Assembly: GCF_001787335.1 (NCBI RefSeq)
Contig: NZ_CP014674.1
Span: forward strand, 814,501-878,500
DNA: 64,000 nt
Direction: 5' to 3'
Source: Kozakia baliensis
Lineage (GTDB): Bacteria > Pseudomonadota > Alphaproteobacteria > Acetobacterales > Acetobacteraceae
The position numbers were made by a program, and so were the translations under genes. Under the pieces are notes generated by a model that saw nothing but the letters and a program-made list of their open reading frames with translations, had not been told where the DNA came from and made no database searches. Shown here in pieces: positions 55,432 to 64,000 of this stretch (position 1 is its first letter; each line of letters opens with the position of its first letter).

Positions 55432-57849
55432 ATGTCGGATAAGCATGAAACTATTGTGACACGGTTTGACTCGGTTTCAGCGGACACAGATGTTCGGCTC
55501 AAACAGGAAATAGGAGCCGACGCCGTGACGACAGGGCCGGAAACTCAACAAAAACCGTCAGCGACGCCCGCCAGGTCGCAAGAACCTGGCGCTCAAAAGG
55601 CCTCAGCCCAAAAGCCCGCCACCAAGAAACGCGCCCCAAGACGCCCCGCTTCACGCTCCCGTGCCCTGACGCCGAAGATAGACCCGAATATCGTCACGTC
55701 GCCCGCGCGTTTCATCAATCGCGAACTCTCCTGGCTGGATTTCAACCAGCGTGTGATCGAGGAGGCGGAAAACGCGCGTCACCCGCTGCTCGAACGCCTG
55801 CGCTTTCTCTCTATCAGCGCCAGCAATCTTGATGAATTTTACTCCGTTCGCGTTGCAGGTCTGGTCGGGCAGGTGCGGGAAGGGCTGGTTGCGCCTTCAC
55901 CGGATGGACTGACGCCTGCGCAACAGCTCGCCAGTGTGCGTCGCAGCGCCACTCGTCTGCTTGCCTCTCAACAACGCATCTGGCGCGATCTGCGCGGACA
56001 ATTGACTGATGCAGGCATTAAACTCTGCCGCCCCGATGAGCTCAACGAGCAGGAAAAGGCCGCCATCGAGACGATGTTCGAAGAGCGGATCTATCCCGTT
56101 CTCACACCGCTCGCCGTCGATCCGTCGCATCCCATGCCGTTCATCCCCAACATGGGCATGGCGCTTGCCCTGCGCCTGCACGGCCCCGGCACGCCCGGCT
56201 TCGTCATGGATGCGCTGATTCTTCTGCCCAGCCAGATCAATCGCTTCATTCGTCTTCCCAAACCGCCGAAGGAGGAAACGGAGCCGCAGCCCGGTTCCCG
56301 CTTCGTTTTGCTGGAAGACGTTATCCGTCAATATATCGACCGCCTCTTTCCTGGCATGGTCATCGCCGAAGGCGGCGTTCTGAGAGTCATCCGCGATTCG
56401 GACGTGGAATTTGAAGACGAAGCCGAAGACCTCGTGCTCTCTTACGAAACCGCACTCAAACAACGTCGCCGTGGTGTCGGCATTCATCTTGCGCTCGACG
56501 CCCAGCTTCCCGAATCGCTCGGTCGCGAATTCGGTGACGAACTGGATGTCGCCGCCGATGATGTCGTCATCCAGCCCGAGATTATCGGTGTCGTCGATCT
56601 CAAGCAGATGATCGTGGACGATCGTCCCGATCTTTTGTTCCCGGCCTATACGCCACGCTTCCCCGAACGCATCCGCGATTACGATGGCGATTGCTTCGCC
56701 GCCATCCGCGCCAAGGACATCGTGGTTCATCATCCGTTCGAAAGCTTCGACGTGGTGGTGCAGTTCCTTAAACAGGCCGCGCTGGACCCTAACGTCGTCG
56801 CCATCAAGCAAACGCTTTACCGTACCTCGCGAGACAGCCCGATCGTCCGCGCCCTGATCGAAGCGGCGGAAGCGGGCAAATCCGTCACCGCCATGGTCGA
56901 ACTCCGCGCCCGTTTCGATGAGGAGGCCAATATCCGCCTTGCGCGCGCCCTCGAAGCTGCGGGCGTGCAGGTCGTGTTCGGTTTTACCCACCTCAAAACT
57001 CACGCCAAACTTAGCCTCGTCGTCCGGCGGGAAGGGAGCAATCTGCGCTCCTACGCGCATTTCGGCACCGGGAATTACCATCCGATCACCGCGCGTATTT
57101 ATACCGATCTCTCCTTCTTCACCTGCGATCCGCGCTTGGCGCGGGATTCGGCGCGCCTGTTCAATTACATGACCGGCTATGCCACCCCGGCCAATATGGA
57201 AGCCATTTCCTTTGCGCCGATCACCCTGCGCAAGGCGCTGCTCCGCCTGATCGGCGATGAAATCGAACATGCCAAGGCCGGGCGCCCTGCACGCATCTGG
57301 ATCAAGATGAACAGCCTCGTCGATCCCGATCTGATCGACGCCCTCTACGAAGCATCTCGCGCGGGTGTGAAAATCGCTGCCATCGTGCGCGGCATTTGCT
57401 GCCTGCGTCCGGGCGTGCCGGGCTTATCGGAGAACATCGAGGTCCGCTCCATCGTGGGACGCTTCCTCGAACATGCCCGTATATTCGCCTTCGGCAACGG
57501 CCACCGCATGCCTTCGCATAAAGCCAAGGTCTATATCTCCTCGGCGGATTGGATGGCCCGCAACATGGATCGTCGCGTGGAGGCGATGGTGCCGATCTAC
57601 AATCCTACCGTTCATGCCCAGATTTTAGGTCAAATCATGACGATGGACCTAAAGGACACGTTGCAATCCTGGGTGCTTTCGGCGCAAGGGCACTGGCATC
57701 GCGTCGCTCCTGGCGCTAAGCCGTTTTCCGCGCATGAATATTTCATGCATAATCCATCTCTCTCCGGGCGCGGTTCCGCCGCGCGGGAGAAAATCCAGGC
57801 GAAAGACGCAGGATGGCGAGAGCGACCCGATCATGTTCTTGAAGATTGA
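55432..57849 (+). CDS. ppk1: Polyphosphate kinase 1
   Basis: 805 residues. After a low-complexity Ala/Pro/Lys linker of about 75 residues come [95 protein letters not shown] with the autophosphorylated histidine, and [20 protein letters not shown]. It polymerises the gamma phosphate of ATP into polyphosphate. The long disordered N-terminal extension is not typical of shorter PPK1 proteins. In an operon with hda, ppx and cdh. Confidence 0.97.
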   Translation: MSDKHETIVTRFDSVSADTDVRLKQEIGADAVTTGPETQQKPSATPARSQEPGAQKASAQKPATKKRAPRRPASRSRALTPKIDPNIVTSPARFINRELSWLDFNQRVIEEAENARHPLLERLRFLSISASNLDEFYSVRVAGLVGQVREGLVAPSPDGLTPAQQLASVRRSATRLLASQQRIWRDLRGQLTDAGIKLCRPDELNEQEKAAIETMFEERIYPVLTPLAVDPSHPMPFIPNMGMALALRLHGPGTPGFVMDALILLPSQINRFIRLPKPPKEETEPQPGSRFVLLEDVIRQYIDRLFPGMVIAEGGVLRVIRDSDVEFEDEAEDLVLSYETALKQRRRGVGIHLALDAQLPESLGREFGDELDVAADDVVIQPEIIGVVDLKQMIVDDRPDLLFPAYTPRFPERIRDYDGDCFAAIRAKDIVVHHPFESFDVVVQFLKQAALDPNVVAIKQTLYRTSRDSPIVRALIEAAEAGKSVTAMVELRARFDEEANIRLARALEAAGVQVVFGFTHLKTHAKLSLVVRREGSNLRSYAHFGTGNYHPITARIYTDLSFFTCDPRLARDSARLFNYMTGYATPANMEAISFAPITLRKALLRLIGDEIEHAKAGRPARIWIKMNSLVDPDLIDALYEASRAGVKIAAIVRGICCLRPGVPGLSENIEVRSIVGRFLEHARIFAFGNGHRMPSHKAKVYISSADWMARNMDRRVEAMVPIYNPTVHAQILGQIMTMDLKDTLQSWVLSAQGHWHRVAPGAKPFSAHEYFMHNPSLSGRGSAAREKIQAKDAGWRERPDHVLED

Positions 57850-57857
57850 GGAGCCGC

Positions 57858-59363
57858 ATGACGGTCCCCCCTGAAAATATCCAGGTCGCACCAACCCACC
57901 GGCGTGCCGCCATCGTCGATCTCGGCTCCAATTCGGTTCGGCTCGTGGTGTTCGAAGGCATCACACGCAACCCGATCCCGATTTTCAACGAAAAGGCGAC
58001 ACTCCGCCTTGGGCGCGGGCTGGAAGCTACGGGCCGTCTGAACGAGGAAGGGGTCGCTCTGGCGATGGACGTCATGAGCCGGTTCCATGCCATCGCCCGC
58101 TCCATGAACGCCGATCCGTTCGAAGTCCTCGCCACAGCTGCCGTGCGCGATGCTTCCAACGGGCCGGATTTCGTGCGTGCCCTGCAAGCGCGCATGCCTG
58201 ACGTTCCTATCCGCGTCATTTCCGGGGAAGAAGAAGCCGATTACGCCGCCACCGGCGTTCTGTGCGGTTTGCCCGAGGCAGACGGTCTCGTCGCCGACAT
58301 CGGGGGCGGCTCGCTCGAACTCATTCGCATCGCTGATGGCAAACACCAAGAAGCCTGCACCACGCCGCTCGGCGTTATTCGGCTGAATGACCGTGCCGGA
58401 GGCGACCTCGCCAAAGCCCGCGCTCTGGCCGAAGCCGATCTTTCCGCCATACCTTGGCTCAAAAACCTTCAAGGCAAGCCGCTCTATCTGGTCGGCGGTG
58501 CTTTCCGAGCGCTCGCCCGCTTGCAGATCGCTCGTACGCAATATCCGCTCAACATCGTGCATCTCTTCACGATGGACGAGGCAGAAGCGCAGAACATGAC
58601 GAGTTGGCTGATCGACGCGCCGCGGAAGACGCTAGAAAAACTACCTGGCGCGCCCCGCAAGCGCTTGGATGACGTACCTTTCGCCGCTGTAGTTATGCGC
58701 CGCCTTATGCGCGTCGTGCAGCCGTCGAAAATCGTGTTCAGCGTCGAAGGGCTGCGTGAAGGTTGGTATATGCGCAAGGTCGCCGCTTCGGTGGCGGATC
58801 AGGAGCCTTGTCTCGCGCTAGCCACCGAAACGGCGGAGCGCCTCAGCCGCAGTATGAAGCTCCCCGGCGATCTCATGGCTTGGACCGCGCCGCTCTTTCT
58901 GGACGAAACCGCCACGGATCATCGATTGCGGGAAATGGCCTGCTGCATGTCCGACATCGGCTCTTACGATCACCCCGAATATCGCGCCGCGCAAACCTAT
59001 CTGCGCGTTCTGCGCATGCATGGCGTCGGGCTGGATCATCCTGCGCGCGGTTTCGTCTCCATGACGCTCGCCATCCGCTATGAAATGGAAAGCGCCGATC
59101 CGCTGCTGGAATCCTCGCGCTATCTTCTCACGCCGCAAATGCAGACCCGCGCCACCCAACTCGGCCTTGCGCTGCGCCTCGCCTATACGCTTTGCGGTGG
59201 CACACCGACTTTGCTGCACGGCACGAGCCTGACTATCGAAGGTGATACGCTCGTGCTGTCGCTTATGCCGCAATGCGCCTGTATTTCGGGTGGCAGCGTG
59301 CGCCGCCGCCTGCAACGCCTTGCGCAATCTCTTAGCCTCAACACAGAAATGCGTGAATGCTGA
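57858..59363 (+). CDS. ppx: Exopolyphosphatase / Ppx-GppA family
   Basis: 501 residues from ATG 57858 (GAGGAG five bases upstream; the frame also opens at TTG 57846). ASKHA-fold motifs: AAIVDLGSNSVRLVVFEG (phosphate 1), ATAAVRDASNG, VISGEEEADYAATG, VADIGGGSLELIRI (phosphate 2). The C-terminal HD-type domain has DLMAWTAPLF and DIGSYDHPEYRAAQTY. Removes terminal phosphates from polyphosphate or pppGpp. Eight bases after ppk1; its end overlaps the next gene by seven bases. Confidence 0.95.
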   Translation: MTVPPENIQVAPTHRRAAIVDLGSNSVRLVVFEGITRNPIPIFNEKATLRLGRGLEATGRLNEEGVALAMDVMSRFHAIARSMNADPFEVLATAAVRDASNGPDFVRALQARMPDVPIRVISGEEEADYAATGVLCGLPEADGLVADIGGGSLELIRIADGKHQEACTTPLGVIRLNDRAGGDLAKARALAEADLSAIPWLKNLQGKPLYLVGGAFRALARLQIARTQYPLNIVHLFTMDEAEAQNMTSWLIDAPRKTLEKLPGAPRKRLDDVPFAAVVMRRLMRVVQPSKIVFSVEGLREGWYMRKVAASVADQEPCLALATETAERLSRSMKLPGDLMAWTAPLFLDETATDHRLREMACCMSDIGSYDHPEYRAAQTYLRVLRMHGVGLDHPARGFVSMTLAIRYEMESADPLLESSRYLLTPQMQTRATQLGLALRLAYTLCGGTPTLLHGTSLTIEGDTLVLSLMPQCACISGGSVRRRLQRLAQSLSLNTEMREC

Positions 59364-60094
59364 AAAAATCATCGTGGATCGCAGGCCTTGGCTTGGTCTG
59401 CGCCGCTGGTTTCGCCACCTGGTATAGTTTCGGATGGCAAACGAACAAACATAATCCGGATGCGCTCTGGCATATCGTGCACGAACGCTGCGCCAACGGT
59501 GCCAAGCCCTGCACGATCTACGATGCCTCGCATGGCTTCGCTCTGCTGCACAGCGTCGAAGGGAGGGGACAATATCTCCTCATCCCCACTAAAAAAGTGC
59601 CCGGAATTGAAAGCGCCGATCTACTTGGCCCCGATGTGCCGAATTACTTCGCCCAGGCATGGTCTTTTCGCGAATATGTCTCGCGCAGCTACGGCGTCTC
59701 CGTGCCGGATCGGGAATTATCGCTCGCCATCAATTCCGTTTCGGGCCGGACGCAAAACCAGCTTCATATCCATCTCGATTGTCTCAAACCCGAAGTGCGC
59801 CGGGAACTGGACGCCATGGCGGGAAATTTCGGGCCAAGCTGGGTCGATCTGCCGATCCGTCTCGAAGGGCATGCCTATCGCGGGCTTTATCTCTCCGATC
59901 TCGGTCGCTCGCCCTTCCAGATCCTGGCTGCCGAAATCGCACAACCGCAGATGCATATGCGTGACCATACGCTCGTCGTGGCGCCGCTTGGAGCCGGTTT
60001 TGCGTTGCTCGACGATACCGCCCATGGGCTGGACCGCGCTTCAGGCGAGGAACTCCAGGATCATTCCTGCCGGGATTATGTCAAACCTGTCTGA
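59357..60094 (+). CDS. cdh: CDP-diacylglycerol diphosphatase
   Basis: 245 residues, N-terminal membrane anchor (SWIAGLGLVCAAGFATWYSF). NPDALWHIVHERCA, YLLIPTKKVPGIESADLL, AINSVSGRTQNQLHIHLDCL (HIT-like catalytic HxHxD) and GSxPFQIL-type segments match Cdh, which cleaves CDP-diacylglycerol to CMP and phosphatidate. Overlaps the ppx stop, and its 3' end overlaps the convergent NCS1 permease by 19 bases. Confidence 0.9.
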   Translation: MLKKSSWIAGLGLVCAAGFATWYSFGWQTNKHNPDALWHIVHERCANGAKPCTIYDASHGFALLHSVEGRGQYLLIPTKKVPGIESADLLGPDVPNYFAQAWSFREYVSRSYGVSVPDRELSLAINSVSGRTQNQLHIHLDCLKPEVRRELDAMAGNFGPSWVDLPIRLEGHAYRGLYLSDLGRSPFQILAAEIAQPQMHMRDHTLVVAPLGAGFALLDDTAHGLDRASGEELQDHSCRDYVKPV

Positions 60095-61500
60095 GGTTTA
60101 ACGACGGTTCGGCGGTGCTGGCAGCCTAGATAGACCGCTGCGCCGACCACCAAGCCCACGAACCATGAAACCCCGTTGATCCACGCCAGGGCGGGAATCG
60201 CAATTCCGGCTGAAGCCACCGCGCCGCCCACCACGAACGCAATCAGCGCCGAAGCGCGCCATCCATTGCGCCCGCCATAAATTCCATCGCGCTTATAAAG
60301 ATCGGGCACGGAAAGATATTGCCGCCGCAGGATGAAGAAGTCCGCCAGCATGATGCCGGTCACAGGTCCAAGCAGCCCGCTGATCAGATCCAGCACATGG
60401 AAAATACTCTCCGCCTCGGAAAACCACAGCCAAGGCGCGAACAACAAGCCCAAACCCAACACCAAGAAACTGGCGCGATGAAAATTCAGGCGGCGCGGCG
60501 CGATATTAATCAGATCGTAACAAGCGGGCATGATATTCGCGACGACATTGACCGAAAGCGTCGCCAATACGATGACCGCTCCGCCCAAAACGGTAATGAC
60601 CGGATGATGTAGCGCCAAAAGCAAATCGACTGGGTTCCAGATGGCGTGGCCGAATAGAATGACTGTAGCCGATGTTGTGATGATCGCCATTGGCGTGAAC
60701 ACCAACGCCGTCACCGGCAGCCCGATCGCCTGGCCCACGACTTGGTCCCGCTCCGAACGCACGAAGCGTGACAGATCGGGAATGTTGACGGCAAAGGTCG
60801 ACCACATCCCGATCATTCCCGTCACGCCGCCCGCGAAAGCCGCTATGAATTTCCAGCCGTGCAGCCTGGACGGTACGGAAAATAACGGGCCCAGCCCATG
60901 CCCTACCGTCAGCGCCCAGCCTGTCGCCATCGCGCCGATCACGATCACCAACGGTCCCGCGATCAGTTCGAAATTGCCGATCCGCTCCACGCCGTGATTC
61001 ATCACCCAGGCATGGAGAAACCAAACCAGCGCCATCGCGCCCCACCGATGCAACGGCATGCCGATGAATAAGCCCGATGCCGTATTCCAACCCGGCCACA
61101 CCGTGCCGACAATCGCGTCCACCGCTTGCGTCGCCGCATACGCTTGGACCGAGAACCAGAATATAGCGCAAAATCCGCGCAAAACCACCGGAACCTGCGC
61201 CCCGAACGGACCGAAAGCGGAACGGATCAACACGCAGAACGGCACGCCGTAACGCGTCCCGGCACGGGCGTTGAACCACATCGTCACGAACAGCACGAAA
61301 TAGGCGACCGCTACGACTTCCATACATTCCGCAGCGGAGAAACCCAGCGCCATCAACCCTGCCGCCGCTTCATAAACCACGACGTTATGCACCATCCCCA
61401 TCCAGATGGTGGCCATGTTCAACCAGGTCCAATCCCGTTTTTCGGGCGGAACGGGCGCTAGGTCTTCATTATAGAGAGCGGGGTCGGGCGTCGCATTCAT
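60076..61500 (-). CDS. NCS1 family nucleobase/allantoin-type permease
   Basis: 474 residues with about 12 helices: EDLAPVPPEKRDWTWLNMATIWMGMVHNV, FWFSVQAYAATQAVDAIVG, NFELIAGPLVIVIGAMATGW, NIPDLSRFVRSERDQVVGQ and GLLGPVTGIMLADFFILRRQYLSVPDLYK. These are typical NCS1 (cytosine, uracil, allantoin or hydantoin) symporter blocks. The substrate cannot be read. It diverges from an MFS transporter, sharing a 170-bp control region with a palindrome at 61593-61608. Confidence 0.9.
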   Translation of the reverse strand: MNATPDPALYNEDLAPVPPEKRDWTWLNMATIWMGMVHNVVVYEAAAGLMALGFSAAECMEVVAVAYFVLFVTMWFNARAGTRYGVPFCVLIRSAFGPFGAQVPVVLRGFCAIFWFSVQAYAATQAVDAIVGTVWPGWNTASGLFIGMPLHRWGAMALVWFLHAWVMNHGVERIGNFELIAGPLVIVIGAMATGWALTVGHGLGPLFSVPSRLHGWKFIAAFAGGVTGMIGMWSTFAVNIPDLSRFVRSERDQVVGQAIGLPVTALVFTPMAIITTSATVILFGHAIWNPVDLLLALHHPVITVLGGAVIVLATLSVNVVANIMPACYDLINIAPRRLNFHRASFLVLGLGLLFAPWLWFSEAESIFHVLDLISGLLGPVTGIMLADFFILRRQYLSVPDLYKRDGIYGGRNGWRASALIAFVVGGAVASAGIAIPALAWINGVSWFVGLVVGAAVYLGCQHRRTVVKPQTGLT

Positions 61501-61592
61501 ATCGCCGACGAGATTGACACGCCATCGATATGAAGTGAAGGGCTGGCCCGATCACGCATTGGGTCTCGTCATAGACACATCACAAAATATGT

Positions 61593-61608
61593 ATTTGTTG
61601 TAACAAAT
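61593..61608. promoter_or_regulatory. Perfect operator-like palindrome between NCS1 and MFS genes
   Basis: ATTTGTT-GT-AACAAAT is a perfect 7-2-7 palindrome with the GT-N4-AC core of GntR/HutC-type operators. It is placed 93 bases from the NCS1 start and 63 bases from the MFS start, so one dimer could control both. The regulator gene is not visible. Confidence 0.6.
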
Positions 61609-61670
61609 CAGAAATGTTAACTGGGCGTCCCTACGGCCATTGCCGCGATCCATCAACCGGAGCGTCCTTT

Positions 61671-62942
61671 ATGTCCGATGTCGTTCACCCAAGTTCTGCC
61701 GCCTATCTCGACGAAGAAGAAGGATTGAGCGCCTACCAACTGCTCAAACCCCATTGGCGCGTCACTCTGGCCGCTTTCCTCGGATGGTTTCTGGATGCCT
61801 TCGATCAGGTCGCTTTGCTGCTTTGTTTGCCGGATATAGGCAGTAGCCTCCATGTCGGCCTTACCGCTATGGGTGTTGCGATCACCGCTCAAAGCGTCGG
61901 CCGTATTCTCGGCAACACCGGTTGGGGCTGGCTCGCGGATCGCTACGGTCGCAAACTCACCTTCATGCTCGGCGTGGTTTGGTTTGCGCTTTTCTCCGGC
62001 GCTACCGCCATCGCCTCATCCTATCTCGTGATGGTCGCTATCCAGTTCTGCTTCGGCATCGGCTTTGGCGGGGAATGGACGGCTTCTGCCGCGTTGCTGA
62101 TGGAAAGCGTGCCTGCCAAAGCCCGCACTTTGGCCTCATCGATCATGATGGCGGGCTATGAATGCGGCTTTTTCGCCGCCGCTGCCGCCCAGGCGATCAT
62201 TCTGCCGCGTTACGGTTGGCGCGCTCTGTTTCTGTTGGGGTTGGTCCCGGCGCTGCTTGCTATCTTCATTCGCATCGGCGTGCCGGAAAGCCCGGTCTGG
62301 CTGAAGCTTCAACAGCAAGGCGGCGCAAAGAAAAGGCGCAAAAGCGGTATGTTCCGCCTGAATGTCGCCGCTCTCCAGGCCATCGCCTTCATGGCTGTGC
62401 TGCAATTCCAGAACGCCGCACTTTATTCCTTCTACCCAACTCTGCTGCGTGACGTGCATCACCTCACGCCCGGACAGGTCTTTCCCCTGGTCGCCGCCTA
62501 TTGCGTCGGCTCGCTGATCGGCAAGCCCGTTTGCGGTGTGCTCACAACGCGCTTCGGCCAGCGCCCGGTACTCTATGTCTATTTCCTGATCACCGTTGCT
62601 GGGATCATTCCCTTCGTCACCGCGCAAAACTTTGTGACAATGCTCACCACTGCCTTCATCATCGGCGCGTTCGGTAATAGCGTATGGGCCGTGGTGCCGC
62701 ATTTTCTGGCGCAACGTTTTCCATCCGCCACACGCTCCTTGGGCATGGGCACAAGCTACGCCGCCGCAGCGCTGGGGCAGGGACTTTCAGGTTTTTGGGT
62801 GCCTTGGTTCGCCCAACGCCATGGTCTCGCCTATTCGATCGAACTCAGCGTGTTCGTCGGCACTGCGATCACGGCTCTGGTGCTGGTCTATCACCCTCCC
62901 GAACTGCCTGGCGAGCATATGGAGGGCGAAGTCCGGACATAA
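61671..62942 (+). CDS. MFS transporter, metabolite:H+ symporter type
   Basis: 423 residues from ATG 61671 (GGAG about nine bases upstream), 12 helices. WRVTLAAFLGWFLDAFDQVALLLCLP at the first helix, GWLADRYGRKLTF (MFS motif A), FGIGFGGEWTASAALLMESVP and PESPVWLKL resemble sialate/aromatic-acid MHS-type carriers. The substrate is unknown; with the SMP-30 lactonase gene 15 bases downstream it may import a sugar acid or lactone. Confidence 0.88.
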   Translation: MSDVVHPSSAAYLDEEEGLSAYQLLKPHWRVTLAAFLGWFLDAFDQVALLLCLPDIGSSLHVGLTAMGVAITAQSVGRILGNTGWGWLADRYGRKLTFMLGVVWFALFSGATAIASSYLVMVAIQFCFGIGFGGEWTASAALLMESVPAKARTLASSIMMAGYECGFFAAAAAQAIILPRYGWRALFLLGLVPALLAIFIRIGVPESPVWLKLQQQGGAKKRRKSGMFRLNVAALQAIAFMAVLQFQNAALYSFYPTLLRDVHHLTPGQVFPLVAAYCVGSLIGKPVCGVLTTRFGQRPVLYVYFLITVAGIIPFVTAQNFVTMLTTAFIIGAFGNSVWAVVPHFLAQRFPSATRSLGMGTSYAAAALGQGLSGFWVPWFAQRHGLAYSIELSVFVGTAITALVLVYHPPELPGEHMEGEVRT

Positions 62943-62957
62943 CGAAACAGGGGAAGT

Positions 62958-63923
62958 ATGAACGATTTCGGATCGTCGGATCAGATTTTGCCGCTCAATC
63001 TGCATGACGAAGCAAACCGCCCGCGTGCCTTTGAGCCGCAATTCAACGATCTCATCTTCCCCTTGGCGACGCCCATGCGCCTTTTCCATGGCGCGGCCTG
63101 GGGGGAAGGACCGGTCTGGTTCGGCGATATGCGCTCCCTGTTCTGGAGCGATATTCCCAACAACCGCATTCTGCGCTGGAGCGAGGAGACGCAGAAAACC
63201 TCCATCTTCCGCCAGCCGTCGAATTTCGCCAACGGTAATACACGCGACCGCCAGGGCCGCTTGGTCACCTGCGAGCACGAAACTCGCCGCGTGACCCGCA
63301 CGGAACATGATGGCCGCATCACCATTCTGGCCGAGTGCATCGACGGTAAGCGCCTCAATTCGCCCAATGACATCGTTACATCACGGGATGGCGCGATCTG
63401 GTTCACGGACCCGATCTACGGCTTGCAAAGCCGTTTTGAGGGTGGCGGCTCCGGTCATTCGGAACGCCCGACTTCGCTCTATCGTATCGACCCTAATGGT
63501 TCGATCAGTATCATCGCAGAGGATTTCGACAACCCCAACGGCTTATGCTTCTCGCCCGATGAGAGCCTGCTCTACGTTATCGAAACCGGGCCAAGCCCGC
63601 ACCGTATCCATGCTTGCTGCTTGAACGACGACAAAACCCGTATCCTCAGCCGGGATGTGCTGATCGAAACGGCCAAGAACGAATTTGCCGATGGTCTGCG
63701 TTGCGACGAGCAAGGCCGTCTCTGGTGCGGTTGGAGCGGCGGCCCAGGCCTTGATGGCGTCATGGTGTTTGCGCCGGATGGCACGCGCCTCGGCCATATT
63801 CCCGTGCCGGAACGCTGCGCCAATCTCTGCTTCGGCGGCGCGGATCGTGATTTTCTCTATATTGCCGCCGCTCATTCCCTCTACCGCGTGCGCGTCAACG
63901 CACGCGGCGTTGCGGGAGGTTAG
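62958..63923 (+). CDS. SMP-30/gluconolactonase family protein
   Basis: 321 residues of a six-bladed propeller: GAAWGEGPVWFGDMRSLFWSDIPNNRILRW with the metal-binding glutamate, GNTRDRQGRLVTCEH, LNSPNDIVTSRDGAIWFTDP (Asn ligand), NPNGLCFSPDESLLYV, and FADGLRCDEQGRLW with the catalytic aspartate. Hydrolyses sugar lactones. No signal peptide, so it acts in the cytoplasm, presumably on the product of the MFS importer's substrate. Its end overlaps the next gene. Confidence 0.93.
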   Translation: MNDFGSSDQILPLNLHDEANRPRAFEPQFNDLIFPLATPMRLFHGAAWGEGPVWFGDMRSLFWSDIPNNRILRWSEETQKTSIFRQPSNFANGNTRDRQGRLVTCEHETRRVTRTEHDGRITILAECIDGKRLNSPNDIVTSRDGAIWFTDPIYGLQSRFEGGGSGHSERPTSLYRIDPNGSISIIAEDFDNPNGLCFSPDESLLYVIETGPSPHRIHACCLNDDKTRILSRDVLIETAKNEFADGLRCDEQGRLWCGWSGGPGLDGVMVFAPDGTRLGHIPVPERCANLCFGGADRDFLYIAAAHSLYRVRVNARGVAGG

Positions 63924-64000
63924 TCGATTTCCTTCAACAACCGCCCAATCGTCTCGAAAATACGGTCGATCTCGTTCTTTTCGACAATTAGCGGCGGGGA
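63920..64000 (-). CDS. C-terminal end of a probable class III aminotransferase, 5' part outside window
   Basis: The minus strand encodes 26 residues ending SPPLIVEKNEIDRIFETIGRLLKEID and a TAA at 63922. This resembles the typical end of class III aminotransferases (SPPLIITxxEIDEIFxxL...). Overlaps the SMP-30 stop by four bases. Identification from so short a tail is tentative. Confidence 0.5.
   Translation of the reverse strand, partial: SPPLIVEKNEIDRIFETIGRLLKEID

Noticed and set aside
55897-57270. 457-codon open frame antisense to ppk1
   Set aside because: Lies wholly opposite the conserved kinase core.

Overview
The window reads as chromosomal DNA of an acetic acid bacterium (Acetobacteraceae, Alphaproteobacteria). 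The pointers are a cyoABCD bo3-type quinol oxidase, a short-chain dehydrogenase very like the Gluconobacter xylitol dehydrogenase, a periplasmic sorbosone-dehydrogenase-type protein, a class I lysyl-tRNA synthetase, a CIRCE-controlled groESL, and gene neighbourhoods typical of Alphaproteobacteria (tsaD/hemC-hemD divergence, secB/Tim44/mltA, SUV3-like helicase/S4/fdxA, purMN/hda/ppk/ppx). Genes are tightly packed, with many ATGA or TGATG overlaps. I found no rRNA, tRNA, CRISPR array, prophage or insertion sequence, so this is core chromosome with a few accessory insertions.

Left part (1-20.8 kb): a minus-strand tsaD-rlmJ-gpsA operon diverges from hemC-hemD. Then come a DUF1810 gene coupled to an exported PQQ-type sugar dehydrogenase, a Gfo/Idh/MocA oxidoreductase, secB, a Tim44-like protein, and mltA abutted by an orphan beta-class DNA methyltransferase. 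A membrane-anchored tri-heme cytochrome c peroxidase, an Smr-domain gene, an orphan exported binding protein and hemF follow. An mtnP-xylitol dehydrogenase pair, small DUF genes, a dienelactone hydrolase and groES-groEL (RpoH-like promoter next to CIRCE) complete this part.

Middle (20.8-41 kb): a DinG-type helicase diverges from lysK. lysK is followed immediately by an MprF-like protein whose lysyltransferase domain is cut short, and this overlaps a MarC gene. A UDG-superfamily gene and thpR face a Bax-inhibitor-1 membrane protein. A structured intergenic stretch of about 550 bp precedes cyoABCD. Then fdxA, an S4-domain gene and a SUV3-like helicase run on the minus strand, diverging from an M17 aminopeptidase, followed by a MarR regulator.

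Right part (41-64 kb): a polysaccharide/glycan initiation group (WecA-like transferase, CapD-type 4,6-dehydratase, DegT aminotransferase, small membrane protein), a pirin, a Tat-exported metallophosphoesterase with a strongly folded leader, an AI-2E family permease, an ABC-F ATPase, ndk, a DUF2142 membrane protein, purM-purN, and an hda-ppk1-ppx-cdh operon for replication control, polyphosphate and CDP-diacylglycerol turnover. At the far right an NCS1 permease diverges from an MFS transporter/SMP-30 lactonase pair across a perfect operator-like palindrome, followed by the end of a probable class III aminotransferase.

No obvious new multi-gene system stands out. The best candidates for something undescribed are the lysK / truncated mprF / marC unit, the methyltransferase inserted behind mltA, the paired CTGTT-N3-AACAG sites upstream of cyoABCD, and the folded leader of the metallophosphoesterase gene. 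All calls come from reading the sequence; no database search was possible.
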